Positions 24,986 to 33,143 of a stretch of DNA of 64,000 bases are shown here, piece after piece. The stretch spans positions 2,232,001 to 2,296,000 of the forward strand of contig OY969700.1 in NCBI GenBank assembly GCA_963702035.1, in the 5' to 3' direction. Below the pieces are notes generated by a model that saw only the letters and a program-made list of their open reading frames with translations, ran no database searches and was not told the DNA's origin. The stretch is from VRUE01 sp963702035. GTDB taxonomy: Bacteria > Actinomycetota > Thermoleophilia > Solirubrobacterales > 70-9. A program made the translations under genes and the position numbers. The stretch's first letter is position 1. Each line of letters starts with the position of its first letter.

Positions 24986-25244
24986 TCCGCTGACAGTATG
25001 AGATGCGTCTCGGATGGCTAGGGTCGTACGGCGATTGATCCCGCAAAGAGCGGGTAATTGCTTCCACGGTGCTCGGCTATGTGCCGGCGGGCACCCCCGA
25101 TCTGCGCCAGGAAGCGGTCAACTCGACGCATGCGCGGGCCCGTCGCCTCTGGCCTCGCAGCCTGCTCGGCGCCGACCGATAGACAATTCGGCGGGTGGCG
25201 GTTACTGTCTTTTTAGTAGTGCATCGATGGATCGGAGGTGAGGG
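24986..25244. other. Intergenic region with promoter elements
   Basis: About 260 bp without a credible gene. TACTGT (24993-24998, minus) serves the upstream ORF. On the plus strand TACTGT (25203-25208) and GGAGGTG (25234-25240) precede the phosphatase gene. A tiny ORF (ATG at 25227, MDRR then stop) overlaps the ribosome-binding site. Confidence 0.5.
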
Positions 25245-25265
25245 ATCGACTGGCTCGCGATAACC

Positions 25266-26675
25266 GTGGGGGCCATTGCCGCATTGCTGATCGCGCTCGT
25301 CTTGGCGATCACGGTCCGGCGTGAGCGCGAAGCGAGGCGGCGCTTCCGGATCCTCGGCGAAATAGCGACGATCTCCGAGGCCGGCGATTCACTGGAGCAG
25401 ACCTTCGACGCGATCTGCGCCATCCTGGTGCCGGGGCTGGCCGATTTCTGCATGATCGACGTGCTCGACGAGGATCGCGTCCCCAGCCGCGCCGCCGTCC
25501 GCGTCGGACCGGGGGGTAGGCCGGAGTTCGAGCAGGGACTCGCCGAGCGCCTTCCCTCGACGCCGCAGCCGATGGTCGATGGCCAGAGCCGCTCGTCGCT
25601 GGAGCCCCGCTTCTACGAGCGCATCTCCGAGCGGGATCTGCGCGAGCTGGCCCACGACGACGCCGAGGATCTCGAGTTCCTGCGCAGTCTGGGAATGCGC
25701 TCGGCGATCACCGTCGCCCTGCAGGCGCGCGGCGAAGTGACCGGGACGCTGACGATCGGCGTCGCCTGGTCACGGCGGCGCTACCGGCGTGAGGATGCGC
25801 GCTTCGCCTGGATCCTCTCCAGCCGCGTGGCGCTGGCGCTCGACAACTCAGGTCTCTTCGCCGACCTCGAGCGCGCCGAGCGGGCGCGGGCCGAGATCGC
25901 CGAGACCCTGCAGCGCGGCCTGCTGCCGTCGCCGCTTCCCCACATCCCAGGCTGGTCGATCGCCGCGATGTACCGGCCGGCGGGGGCCGAGAACGAGGTC
26001 GGCGGCGACTTCTACGACGTCTTCCGCGTACCGGGGGGATGGATGCTGGTGATCGGAGACGTGACCGGCCGCGGTGCCCATGCCGCCTCGATAACCGCGG
26101 TCGCCCGCTACACCCTGCGCACCGCCGCCGTCCTCACCGACGATCCCCTGGTCGCCCTGCGGACCCTCAACCGTGTCCTGCTGGCGCGAGGCGATTCCGC
26201 CCTCTGCAGCCTCGCCGCCCTGACGCTCAGCGAGGACCGCTTCGAACCCGTGCGCCTGGCGGTCGCGGGCCACCCACCGCCGTTGCTGGTCGACGCCGAG
26301 AGCGTCAGCGAGGTGGCGAGTGCCGACCCGGTGCTCGGCGCCTTCCACGACGCCGAGTGGGGGATCGTCCGCTGCGAGGTCGAGCCCGGCCAGCAGCTGG
26401 TGATCGTCACCGACGGCATCACCGAGGCACAGGGAGAGGATGGGCGCTTCGGCGAGGCGAGGTTGCGGGCCGAACTAGGCGGCACCTCCAACCCGGCGAT
26501 GGCGCTGCAACGACTCGAGGCCTCCCTGCACGCGTTCACCGAGGGGGAGCTCGACGACGACGTGGCGATGCTCGCCATCGCGCGCGCTTCGAGTGAGCGC
26601 CCCGCCGCCCACAAAGCGGACGTCTGGCGGCGGCCGGAGCAGGTCGGAGTGAGCCCTGGGGGCGACGATGTCTGA
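25266..26675 (+). CDS. GAF-PP2C (SpoIIE/RsbU-type) serine phosphatase
   Basis: A 469-residue signalling phosphatase expected to dephosphorylate a STAS antagonist. It has an N-terminal transmembrane helix (GAIAALLIALVLAITV), a GAF domain (~25-180) and a SpoIIE PP2C domain (~200-430) with metal Asp residues in EVGGDFYDVF and VIGDVTGRG. Strong GGAGGTG at 25234 is too far from this GTG; an ATC at 25245, 6 nt after it, would add seven residues (…DWLAIT). It overlaps the next gene by 8 nt and sits by rsbV/rsbW/sigma homologues. Confidence 0.9.
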   Translation: MGAIAALLIALVLAITVRREREARRRFRILGEIATISEAGDSLEQTFDAICAILVPGLADFCMIDVLDEDRVPSRAAVRVGPGGRPEFEQGLAERLPSTPQPMVDGQSRSSLEPRFYERISERDLRELAHDDAEDLEFLRSLGMRSAITVALQARGEVTGTLTIGVAWSRRRYRREDARFAWILSSRVALALDNSGLFADLERAERARAEIAETLQRGLLPSPLPHIPGWSIAAMYRPAGAENEVGGDFYDVFRVPGGWMLVIGDVTGRGAHAASITAVARYTLRTAAVLTDDPLVALRTLNRVLLARGDSALCSLAALTLSEDRFEPVRLAVAGHPPPLLVDAESVSEVASADPVLGAFHDAEWGIVRCEVEPGQQLVIVTDGITEAQGEDGRFGEARLRAELGGTSNPAMALQRLEASLHAFTEGELDDDVAMLAIARASSERPAAHKADVWRRPEQVGVSPGGDDV

Positions 26676-27099
26676 CTCGCGGATGGCTCTGGTCGAGCGA
26701 CTCTATGACGCCTTCAACCGCCGCGACAGCGAGGAGATCGTCGCCCTCTGCGACGAGGAGATGGGGTTCTTCCCCGTCGTCACCGCGGAAGCGATCGGTC
26801 GCGATGCCCCCTACGTGGGGCCAGACGGCCTGCGCGCCTACCTGGCCGACGTGGCCGAGGTCTGGGAAGAGCTGCGGATCACCGCCAGCGAGCTGCAGTG
26901 CCGCGGCGACACGCTGCTGGTCCGGGGCCGTGTCTACGCGCGCAGCCACGAGCTGGGGATCCGGGATCTGCCGGTGGCCTGGATCTGGGAGGTGAGCGAG
27001 GATCGGTTCGTGCGCGGCGAAGTCTTCCCCGATCCCGAGCAGGCGACGACCCGCTTCGCCGCTACCGCCAGCCCGCAGCCGGCCCGAGCTGACGTCTAG
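26668..27099 (+). CDS. SnoaL/NTF2-like protein
   Basis: A 143-residue cone-shaped alpha+beta fold of the SnoaL-like family (ALVERLYDAFNRRDSEEIVALC...WEELRITASELQ). The ATG overlaps the phosphatase stop by 8 nt, so the two are coupled. Members are binding proteins or small-molecule isomerases; no substrate can be assigned. A role in the stress module is inference from coupling. Confidence 0.8.
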   Translation: MSDSRMALVERLYDAFNRRDSEEIVALCDEEMGFFPVVTAEAIGRDAPYVGPDGLRAYLADVAEVWEELRITASELQCRGDTLLVRGRVYARSHELGIRDLPVAWIWEVSEDRFVRGEVFPDPEQATTRFAATASPQPARADV

Positions 27100-27126
27100 C
27101 CGCTTCCCGGGGCTGGCGGAGAACTC

Positions 27127-27489
27127 TCAGTCGCGCAGTTCGGCCAGCGCCGCATCGCGCCGCTCGTGCATCGGGATCGACGATTCGACCCCGGTGATCT
27201 CCAGCAGGCGGCGGACCTGGTGATTGTGGGAGCAGAGGACCAGGCGACCCTTGCCGTCGCTGCCCTCGAGGCGCTGCCAGGCGCGCACGATCAGGGCGAT
27301 CCCGGTCGAGTCGATGAACTCGCACTCACAGAGGTCGAGGACGATCGAAGCATCCGAATCGGACAGGGCGGCGTCGAGCTCTTGCTCGAGATCCGGCGCC
27401 GTGTTCATGTCCAGCTCACCACGGACGGTGAGGGTGCGAATGCCGTCCTCGAGCTCCTCGCTCGCCACTTCGAAAGGAACTGGGCTCAC
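27127..27489 (-). CDS. STAS anti-anti-sigma factor (RsbV-like)
   Basis: A 120-residue STAS domain. The phosphorylatable Ser is near residue 61 in CEFIDSTGIALIV. In the dephosphorylated form it should sequester the neighbouring HATPase and free the sigma factor. GTG start with TAGGAT 6 nt upstream, so a leaderless housekeeping-type transcript. It diverges from the anti-sigma gene. Confidence 0.92.
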   Translation of the reverse strand: MSPVPFEVASEELEDGIRTLTVRGELDMNTAPDLEQELDAALSDSDASIVLDLCECEFIDSTGIALIVRAWQRLEGSDGKGRLVLCSHNHQVRRLLEITGVESSIPMHERRDAALAELRD

Positions 27490-27495
27490 CGGCCG

Positions 27496-27501
27496 ATCCT
27501 A
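27496..27501 (-). promoter_or_regulatory. Leaderless-type -10 of the STAS gene
   Basis: TAGGAT on the minus strand, 6 nt before the GTG at 27489. Confidence 0.5.
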
Positions 27502-27554
27502 CCGCAGGCCCGGCCCTGACCAGACGTCTGGGTGAGGCCTGGCGGGCCAGTTTG

Positions 27555-27580
27555 GTTTGTGCCCGGAACGCGGAGGGTAA
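27555..27580 (+). promoter_or_regulatory. SigB-type promoter of the anti-sigma gene
   Basis: GTTTGT (27555-27560), a 14-nt spacer and GGGTAA (27575-27580) fit the SigB-family consensus. It precedes the ATG at 27607 with AGGAG between. Confidence 0.75.
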
Positions 27581-27606
27581 CCGGAAATAACAGGAGTCCT
27601 ACGACT

Positions 27607-28494
27607 ATGCTCGTTTCCACGAGGGCCAGTCCCTCGGCGGCACGGATGGGGTCCAGCTCAGACACTCAGGCGATCCAAGGCAGGCCCAAGGGACTGCAGA
27701 TGGTGCTACCCGCGAAATCCGAGAACGTCGCCGTCGTCCGCCACGCTCTCGCGGGCTTGGCGGAGGAGATCGGCATGGACGAACCCGGGCTGGCCGACCT
27801 GAAGACCGTCGTCACCGAGGCCTGCATGAACGTCGTCGTCCACGCCTACCGAGGGCAGCCTGGGCCGCTCAGCGTCGACGCCGAGCCGGACGAGAGCGGG
27901 CTGACGGTGGTCGTCCGCGACGAAGGCGCCGGGATCAGGCCGCGGGCCGACGCCGAGCGTGACAGCCTGCGTCTCGGCCTCTCCCTGATCGCGGCTCTTT
28001 CGAGCAGTTTCTCGATCTCGGGAGGCCTCGACCAGGGGACCGTGGTGAGGATGCGCGTTCCGTTGAGCGGCGGCGGCACCGATGGCAGTGGCGATCCGGT
28101 CGAGATGAAGCCCTTCCCGACCGATCGCACCGAGATGGTCATCGACCGCTCCGAGCTGCTGGCACCCGTATTGGCCCGCGTGGTGGGGGCGTTGGCGGCG
28201 CGCCGGGACCTCTCGGTCGATCGCGTTTCCGACCTGGTTCTGATGACTGACGCGATCGCGGAGGCCGCGCCTGAGCGGTTCAGCGACGGCCGCGTGAGGC
28301 TCGGTCTCGACGAGCGCGAGGGGGGCATCGACCTGCGCCTCGGGCCGATGGAATCGGGTGCCGCGAGCCGTATCCGCGCGGAGCTCGAGATCCCGGACGT
28401 AGGCGGCTCGCTGGAGGCGCTGGCGGACGAGCTCAGCGTCGAGGAGTCCGACGACGGCGAGTACCTGGTTATTCGCTTTGCCGCTGCTCCCTGA
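27607..28494 (+). CDS. HATPase anti-sigma factor (RsbW-like) with a second half
   Basis: Residues ~40-160 form an RsbW-type GHKL ATPase (N box EACMNVVVHAY, G1 box VRDEGAGI), which should bind the sigma factor and phosphorylate the STAS partner. Residues ~175-295 look like a degenerate repeat of the same fold (LARVVGALAARRDLSVDRVSDLVL...) lacking clear N and G boxes. Length 295 is about twice RsbW. The gene converges on the sigma gene with a 26-nt antisense overlap. The start at 27607 follows AGGAG; an in-frame GTG-type extension upstream crosses the promoter. Confidence 0.88.
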   Translation: MLVSTRASPSAARMGSSSDTQAIQGRPKGLQMVLPAKSENVAVVRHALAGLAEEIGMDEPGLADLKTVVTEACMNVVVHAYRGQPGPLSVDAEPDESGLTVVVRDEGAGIRPRADAERDSLRLGLSLIAALSSSFSISGGLDQGTVVRMRVPLSGGGTDGSGDPVEMKPFPTDRTEMVIDRSELLAPVLARVVGALAARRDLSVDRVSDLVLMTDAIAEAAPERFSDGRVRLGLDEREGGIDLRLGPMESGAASRIRAELEIPDVGGSLEALADELSVEESDDGEYLVIRFAAAP

Positions 28495-29230
28495 TCTGTT
28501 CCCTGATCCGCTCCAGCGCCCGCCGCAGGATGCGCGAAACGTGCATCTGCGAGTGGCCGATGCGCTCGGCGATCTGCGACTGGGTCATGTCCTCGGCGAA
28601 GCGCAGGCGCAGCACAAGCCGCTCGCGCTCGTCCAGATGAGGCAGCGCCGCGTCGAGGGCGATCCGGCCCTCGACCAGCTCGAAGCCCGCGTCCTCCTCG
28701 CCGATCCACTCGGTCGGCGCCGACTCCTCCGAGTCCTCGGAGCCCGCCGGCCGGTCGAGTGAGAGCGGCCGGCGGTTGTGGTTTGCCTCCATCACTTCGA
28801 GCACGTCGGTCTGCTCCACCTCCAGCCGCGCGGCGATCTCGCCGACCGTGGGCGAGCGCTGCAGCCGCTTGGTCAGCTCGGTGATCGCTTTGTCGACTTC
28901 GGCCATGCGGTCGTGCAGGCCGCGCGGCACCCGCACGGTCCAGACGCGATCGCGGAAATGGCGTTTGAGCTCGCCGAGGATCGTCGGCGAGGCGAAGGCG
29001 GTGAAGGGGATGCCGCGCTCGGGGTCGAAGCGGTCGACCGCGTTCAGCAGGCCGAGGTTGGCCACCTGAAGGAGGTCGTCGAAGGACTCGCTGGCGCCCC
29101 GATAGCGCAGCGCCAGCCTCTTGGCGAACGGCATGTTTCGCCGCACGAGCTCCTCCCGGATCGCCGGGTCTCGGCCCTGCGCGAATTTGCGCCAGAGCTC
29201 CATTTCCCCGGCAGGGCGCGCACCGTCCAC
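28469..29230 (-). CDS. RNA polymerase sigma factor, SigB/SigF/SigG family
   Basis: A 253-residue sigma-70 family member with regions 2 (FDDLLQVANLGLLNAVDRFDPERG), 3 (RVPRGLHDRMAEVDKAI) and 4 (LDERERLVLRLRFAEDMTQSQIAERI split near the helix-turn-helix). Typical of stress/sporulation group-3 sigmas. Its own promoter is SigB-type, implying positive autoregulation. Start GTG at 29230; ATG at 29203 (MELWRKF) is an alternative. It is held by the anti-sigma factor encoded convergently. Confidence 0.93.
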   Translation of the reverse strand: MDGARPAGEMELWRKFAQGRDPAIREELVRRNMPFAKRLALRYRGASESFDDLLQVANLGLLNAVDRFDPERGIPFTAFASPTILGELKRHFRDRVWTVRVPRGLHDRMAEVDKAITELTKRLQRSPTVGEIAARLEVEQTDVLEVMEANHNRRPLSLDRPAGSEDSEESAPTEWIGEEDAGFELVEGRIALDAALPHLDERERLVLRLRFAEDMTQSQIAERIGHSQMHVSRILRRALERIREQIREQRQSE

Positions 29231-29242
29231 TGTCGCCTCAAG

Positions 29243-29269
29243 ATACCCTCACCGCAGACCAACCGAAAC
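29243..29269 (-). promoter_or_regulatory. SigB-type promoter of the sigma gene
   Basis: On the minus strand GTTTCG (29264-29269), a 15-nt spacer and GGGTAT (29243-29248). The GGGTAT is 12 nt from the GTG start, so the mRNA would be nearly leaderless. Confidence 0.78.
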
Positions 29270-29285
29270 AACAAGGAGCTTCAAG

Positions 29286-29885
29286 ATGGCTTTCTCGGTT
29301 CCCGACCTTCCCTACGACTACGACGCGCTCGAGCCCCACATCGACGAGGCGACGATGCGGGTCCATCACGACAAGCACCACCAGGCCTACGTCAACAAAG
29401 CGAACGGCGCCCTGGAGGGGACCGAGTGGGCCGACCGCGAGGTCGAGGACGTGCTGCGCAACCTCAGCAGCATTCCTGGTGACGTGCAGGCGCCGGTTCG
29501 CAACAACGCCGGCGGCCACTTCAACCACTCGCTCTTCTGGCAGATGCTCAGCCCCGACGGCGGCGGCGCGCCGAGCGGCGATCTGGCCGCGGCGATCGAC
29601 GAGACCTTCGGCTCGCTCGACTCCTTCAAGGACGAGTTCAAAAAAGCCGGCATCGCCCGCTTCGGCTCCGGCTGGGCCTGGCTGGTCAAGGACAGCTCCG
29701 GCCTCGCCGTCATCTCGACCCCGAACCAGGACTCGCCGGTCACCGACGGCAGCATCCCGCTGCTCGGCTGCGACGTCTGGGAGCACGCCTACTACCTCAA
29801 GTACCAGAACAAGAGGCCTGAATATCTGGACGCGTTTTGGAACGTCGTGAATTGGAGCTATGTCGCGGAGCGCTTCGCCGAGTAG
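29286..29885 (+). CDS. Superoxide dismutase (Fe/Mn)
   Basis: It converts superoxide to peroxide and oxygen. The 199-residue protein has the metal ligands His27 (MRVHHDKHHQAYV), His in GGHFNHSLFW, and Asp/His in GCDVWEHAYYLKYQNKRPEY. AAGGAG lies 7-8 nt before the ATG. It diverges from the stress sigma gene across ~55 bp, so it may share its regulation. Confidence 0.95.
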   Translation: MAFSVPDLPYDYDALEPHIDEATMRVHHDKHHQAYVNKANGALEGTEWADREVEDVLRNLSSIPGDVQAPVRNNAGGHFNHSLFWQMLSPDGGGAPSGDLAAAIDETFGSLDSFKDEFKKAGIARFGSGWAWLVKDSSGLAVISTPNQDSPVTDGSIPLLGCDVWEHAYYLKYQNKRPEYLDAFWNVVNWSYVAERFAE

Positions 29886-29891
29886 CTCGGG

Positions 29892-31526
29892 CTAGGCGGG
29901 AACCGCGGGTCGGGCCGCCTCCGGGAGAGGACGCGGCTCGGCCCCCTCTTTCGGCGGCACCTGGCTCATCGCGTGCTCGGCCAGGGCGGTGATCGTCAGG
30001 CTCGGGTTGACGCCGACGTTGGCGGGGATCGCCGCGCCGTCGCAGACCATCAGGTTCTCGTAGCCGAAGACGCGCTGGCGCGAGTCGACCACACCGTCCT
30101 CGGGGCCATGGCCGATCACCGCGCCGCCGAGGATGTGCGCGGTGGTGGGGATGTTGAACGCGGCCTCCGTCACCGAGCTCGTCGCGACCCCGCCGGTGCG
30201 CTCGGCCAGCCATTCGGCCGCCTGGTTGGCGGCCGGGATGAAGGTCGGGTTGGGCTTTTCGGGATCCTGCTCGGTCTGCAGCCGCACTTCGCCGTTGCGC
30301 TTCAGCTTCGGGCGCAGGGCGATCGCGTTGTCGAGCGTCTGCATCACCAGCAGGATGATCGTGCGGTGCGAGCTGCCCTTCGGCCAGATGATCTTCGCGA
30401 AGTCGCGTGGGTGGCGGAGGATCTGGCCGATCAGCTTGAGCGGACGCGTGACCCGGGTGCCGTCGCCGACCAGCAGCGTGTTGAGCAGGCTCATCGAGTC
30501 CCCCGCCTCGCCGTAGGTGACGGTCTCGATGTGGGTGTGGGGATCGGGGTAGATGCTCGAGGTGATCGCGACCCGCTTGGTCAGGTCGTCGGGATAGCCC
30601 TTCGGCACCCTGACCCCGAGGATGCTCTCGCTGTTGGTGCGGACCAGCTCGCCGAGGCGCGGAGAGATGCGCGGCAGCGAGCCGCCGAGGCGGCAGCGCT
30701 GCAGCAGCTTGTTCGTGCCGAGCGGGCCGGCGGCGACGATCACACCGCGCGCCCTCAGCGTGCGCCGGCGGCGACCGCGCAGCAGGCCGGAGCGCTCGCT
30801 CGTGATTGCGTAGCCGTCGCTGCCGTCGGCGGCGCCGAGCGGGCGGATGTCGGTGACCGTGCGCTCGGCCTGCACCTCGACGCCGCGGTGCTCGGCCAGC
30901 CAGAGGTAGTTCTTGACCAGCGTGTTCTTGGCGCCGTGCGGGCAGCCGACCATGCAGCGCCCGCACTGCATGCAGCCGGTCCGCTCCGGTCCCTCGCCTT
31001 CGAAGAAGGGGTCGGGCACGGTCTTCCCCGGGTTGTCCAGGTAGACGCCGATCGGGGTCTTGCGGTAGGTGTCGGCGACGCCGAGCTCCTCGCCCAGCTC
31101 GCGCAGCAGCTGGTCGGCCGGGTCGTCCTTGTCGTGCACGACGACGCCGAGCATGCGCTGCGCGGTTTCGTAGTGGGGGGCGAGCCGCGCCTCCCAGCTC
31201 TCGAGGTCGGCCCACTGCGGGTCTTCGAAGAAGGGCGAGGGGGGGACGTAGAGCGTGTTCGCGTAACCGAGGCTGCCGCCGCCGACACCGGAACCGCTGA
31301 CAACGGCGATGTCCTTGAAGATGCTCAGCCGAAAGATCCCCTTCATCCCCACGCGAGGCGCCCAGAAATAACGACGGCTGTCCCCGGTGGAGCTGGGAAA
31401 ATCATCATCGCCAAACCGCCTCCCACACTCGAGCACGGCGACGTCGTACCCCTTTTCAGCTAAACGCAGAGCAGACACGCTGCCGCCGAACCCAGATCCA
31501 ACGACTATCCAGTCGTAGTCGTACAC
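29892..31526 (-). CDS. GMC-family FAD oxidoreductase with ferredoxin-like Cys motif
   Basis: A 544-residue FAD enzyme: dinucleotide-binding VVGSGFGGSVSALRLAEKG at the N-terminus, the GMC motif GSGVGGGSLGYANTL, and the C-terminal HILGGAVIG...VCDGAAIPANVGVNPSLTI split region of cholesterol-oxidase-like proteins. Near residue 185 CMQCGRCMVGCP matches the CxxCxxCxxxCP pattern of 4Fe-4S ferredoxins; similar Cys clusters occur in this subfamily. The substrate (sterol or alcohol) is unknown. GTG start 6 nt after TAAGGT. Confidence 0.88.
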   Translation of the reverse strand: MYDYDWIVVGSGFGGSVSALRLAEKGYDVAVLECGRRFGDDDFPSSTGDSRRYFWAPRVGMKGIFRLSIFKDIAVVSGSGVGGGSLGYANTLYVPPSPFFEDPQWADLESWEARLAPHYETAQRMLGVVVHDKDDPADQLLRELGEELGVADTYRKTPIGVYLDNPGKTVPDPFFEGEGPERTGCMQCGRCMVGCPHGAKNTLVKNYLWLAEHRGVEVQAERTVTDIRPLGAADGSDGYAITSERSGLLRGRRRRTLRARGVIVAAGPLGTNKLLQRCRLGGSLPRISPRLGELVRTNSESILGVRVPKGYPDDLTKRVAITSSIYPDPHTHIETVTYGEAGDSMSLLNTLLVGDGTRVTRPLKLIGQILRHPRDFAKIIWPKGSSHRTIILLVMQTLDNAIALRPKLKRNGEVRLQTEQDPEKPNPTFIPAANQAAEWLAERTGGVATSSVTEAAFNIPTTAHILGGAVIGHGPEDGVVDSRQRVFGYENLMVCDGAAIPANVGVNPSLTITALAEHAMSQVPPKEGAEPRPLPEAARPAVPA

Positions 31527-31532
31527 GGAGCA

Positions 31533-31538
31533 ACCTTA
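31533..31538 (-). promoter_or_regulatory. Leaderless-type -10 of the GMC gene
   Basis: TAAGGT on the minus strand, 6 nt before the GTG at 31526. Confidence 0.5.
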
Positions 31539-31548
31539 AACGCTTCTC

Positions 31549-31626
31549 CGCGGGTGGCGGGGGGTGACGGGGGGTTCGGACGGGTGAGTCCGCTAACCCC
31601 CCGTCACCCCCCGACAGGACCCGCGG
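31549..31626. repeat. Short palindromic element with the ribosomal-type outer boxes
   Basis: Outer CCGCGGGT (31549-31556)/ACCCGCGG (31619-31626). Inner 18-nt perfect arms are 31559-31576 and 31595-31612. The tip CGGAC-GGGTGA-GTCCG is shared with the element at 33144. The unpaired flanks GGCG and CGACAGG recall those in rpsQ and rpsE. Confidence 0.85.
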
Positions 31627-31634
31627 CCAAAAGC

Positions 31635-31826
31635 CTAAGCCTCTCCAGGCTCGACAGGCCGAAAGTCAGTGGTCCGCGCCCCGCAGACGGGGCAAAACCA
31701 GTCGCTGGGGATGTCCTCGAAGGACGTTCCGGGTGGGATGCCGCCGTCTGGATCGCCGATCGCCGGGTCGTAGATGAACCCACAGCTCTCGCAGATCCAG
31801 AGCGTCGCCTCGGTCGTTGCACTCAT
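31635..31826 (-). CDS. Rubredoxin-type protein
   Basis: A 63-residue rubredoxin with two iron-binding CxxC pairs (ICESCG, Cys12/15; CPVCG, Cys45/48), YDP and W43 as usual. It transfers single electrons. It lies on the same strand just upstream of the GMC oxidoreductase, which carries its own Fe-S-like motif, so they may share an electron chain (inference). Leaderless-type TAACCT lies 7 nt before the ATG. Confidence 0.93.
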   Translation of the reverse strand: MSATTEATLWICESCGFIYDPAIGDPDGGIPPGTSFEDIPSDWFCPVCGARTTDFRPVEPGEA

Positions 31827-31833
31827 AGTCGGA

Positions 31834-31839
31834 AGGTTA
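31834..31839 (-). promoter_or_regulatory. Leaderless-type -10 of the rubredoxin gene
   Basis: TAACCT on the minus strand, 7 nt before the ATG at 31826. Confidence 0.45.
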
Positions 31840-31868
31840 GAGCTTGCGGACGACTGCGGGGACTCGGC

Positions 31869-32432
31869 CTATTTGTCGAAGCTGACCGAGACCGGCTCGC
31901 GCTCGGCTTTGTCCTCGATCTCGAAGTACTCGCGCGCCGTGAAGCCGCCCTGGCTGGCGATGATCGAGCCTGGGAACTGCTGGATCGAGGTGTTGTAGGA
32001 CTGCACGTTGGAGTTGTAGATCCGCCGCGAGGCCTGGATTTCGTCCTCCAGCTCGGAGAGGTTGCGGCTGAGCTGCTGGAAGTTCTCGGTGGCGCGCAGG
32101 GTCGGGTAGTTCTCGGCGACGACGCGCAGGCCGGCGAGCGCGCCGGTCAGGCCCTGCTCGGCTTTGGCCGTATCGGCAACCCCCTGGGCGGACATCGCGT
32201 CGGCCCGTGCCTGGGTCACTTTCTCGAAGGTCTCTTTCTCGTGCGTGGCGTAGCCCTTGACCGTCTCGACCAGGTTGGGGACGAGATCGTGACGGCGCTT
32301 CAGCTGCACGTCGATCCCACTCCACGACTCGTTAACCCGGTTGCGCGAGGCGATGATCGAGTTGCGCTTGGAGATGTAGTAGAGGACCGCGATGACGAGG
32401 ATCGCGACGACCACGATTAGAGCAATCACCAT
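31869..32432 (-). CDS. lemA: LemA family protein
   Basis: A 187-residue protein: N-terminal transmembrane helix (VIALIVVVAILVIAVLYYI), then the helical LemA domain (NSIIASRNRVNESWSGIDVQ, LKRRHDLVPNLVETVKGYA, YNTSIQQFPGSIIA). LemA proteins are membrane-anchored, function poorly known. The ATG at 32432 is preferred because TAGGAT lies 7 nt upstream and overlaps the alternative ATG at 32441. Confidence 0.92.
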   Translation of the reverse strand: MVIALIVVVAILVIAVLYYISKRNSIIASRNRVNESWSGIDVQLKRRHDLVPNLVETVKGYATHEKETFEKVTQARADAMSAQGVADTAKAEQGLTGALAGLRVVAENYPTLRATENFQQLSRNLSELEDEIQASRRIYNSNVQSYNTSIQQFPGSIIASQGGFTAREYFEIEDKAEREPVSVSFDK

Positions 32433-32439
32433 GAGCCGC

Positions 32440-32457
32440 ATCCTACCCGCATAGGAT
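32440..32457. promoter_or_regulatory. Divergent leaderless-type -10 pair
   Basis: TAGGAT on the minus strand (32440-32445) is 7 nt before lemA, and TAGGAT on the plus strand (32452-32457) is 6 nt before the GTG at 32464. The two divergent genes thus share a 31-bp promoter region. Confidence 0.6.
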
Positions 32458-32463
32458 CGGCGC

Positions 32464-33135
32464 GTGGGCGCAAAGCAGGAAGCGCGGGAATGGGCCGAGA
32501 TCGTGCGGCGCTATGGCGAGCGCCACGGGCTCACCTACGAGCCGGTCGGCGGGATCAATCCCAAAGACGGACCCGTTGCGCTTTGCGTCGGCGGATCCAA
32601 CCGGCTCACCGGCCAGTTGGCCGAAGGCTTCTGGGGCTCGTGCTGCGACGCCGACGAAAAGGAGGTCGGCGGGCTCTTCGGGAAGGCGCTGCTGCCGACG
32701 GCGCTACTGGCCAAGGCGCACATGCCCGACCTTGCCCAGGTGATCCCCGCCTTCAACGTCGAGTCGATCGAGGGCCACGAGGTGCTCACCCAGCGCTTTG
32801 CCCGCAAGGTCGAGTTCGAGTCGATCGACTTCAACAAGCGCTTCCTGGCGACGGTGCCCAGCGAGTACGACCCGGTCAAGCTGCGCGAGCTGTTCAGCCC
32901 GGGCTTCCTCGCCTGGACGACGACGATGACCGGTGAGATCGACTTCGGCATCAACGATCGCCAGCTCTGGTTCCTCTGGCACCTGCGCGAGCGCAGCGAG
33001 GCCGAGCTCAAAGAGGCGTTGAAAAACGCCGGCCAGCTATTCAAGCGGCTGCAGGGCGAGATGGACGAGAGCGGCCTTCACACCTACGCGCCCGGTCCCT
33101 GGCACGCCGGGCTGGCGCCGTTCCCCGATGACTGA
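32464..33135 (+). CDS. Conserved hypothetical protein
   Basis: A 223-residue soluble protein (VGGINPKDGPVALCVGGSNRLTGQ split; ESIDFNKRFLATVPSEYDP; WFLWHLRERSEAELKEALK). No signal peptide or membrane helix. The central region with a FNKRF-like stretch resembles uncharacterised proteins predicted to bind LemA-type partners, but I cannot assign a family. It diverges from lemA. Confidence 0.75.
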   Translation: MGAKQEAREWAEIVRRYGERHGLTYEPVGGINPKDGPVALCVGGSNRLTGQLAEGFWGSCCDADEKEVGGLFGKALLPTALLAKAHMPDLAQVIPAFNVESIEGHEVLTQRFARKVEFESIDFNKRFLATVPSEYDPVKLRELFSPGFLAWTTTMTGEIDFGINDRQLWFLWHLRERSEAELKEALKNAGQLFKRLQGEMDESGLHTYAPGPWHAGLAPFPDD

Positions 33136-33143
33136 GGCCTTGG

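Noticed and set aside
25031..25053. SigB-type promoter before the phosphatase gene
   Set aside because: GGGTAA is present near 25045, but no GTTT lies at the right distance.
25014..25241. 75-codon ORF before the GAF-PP2C gene
   Set aside because: No domain, unlikely composition, and it covers the promoter and ribosome-binding site of the phosphatase gene.
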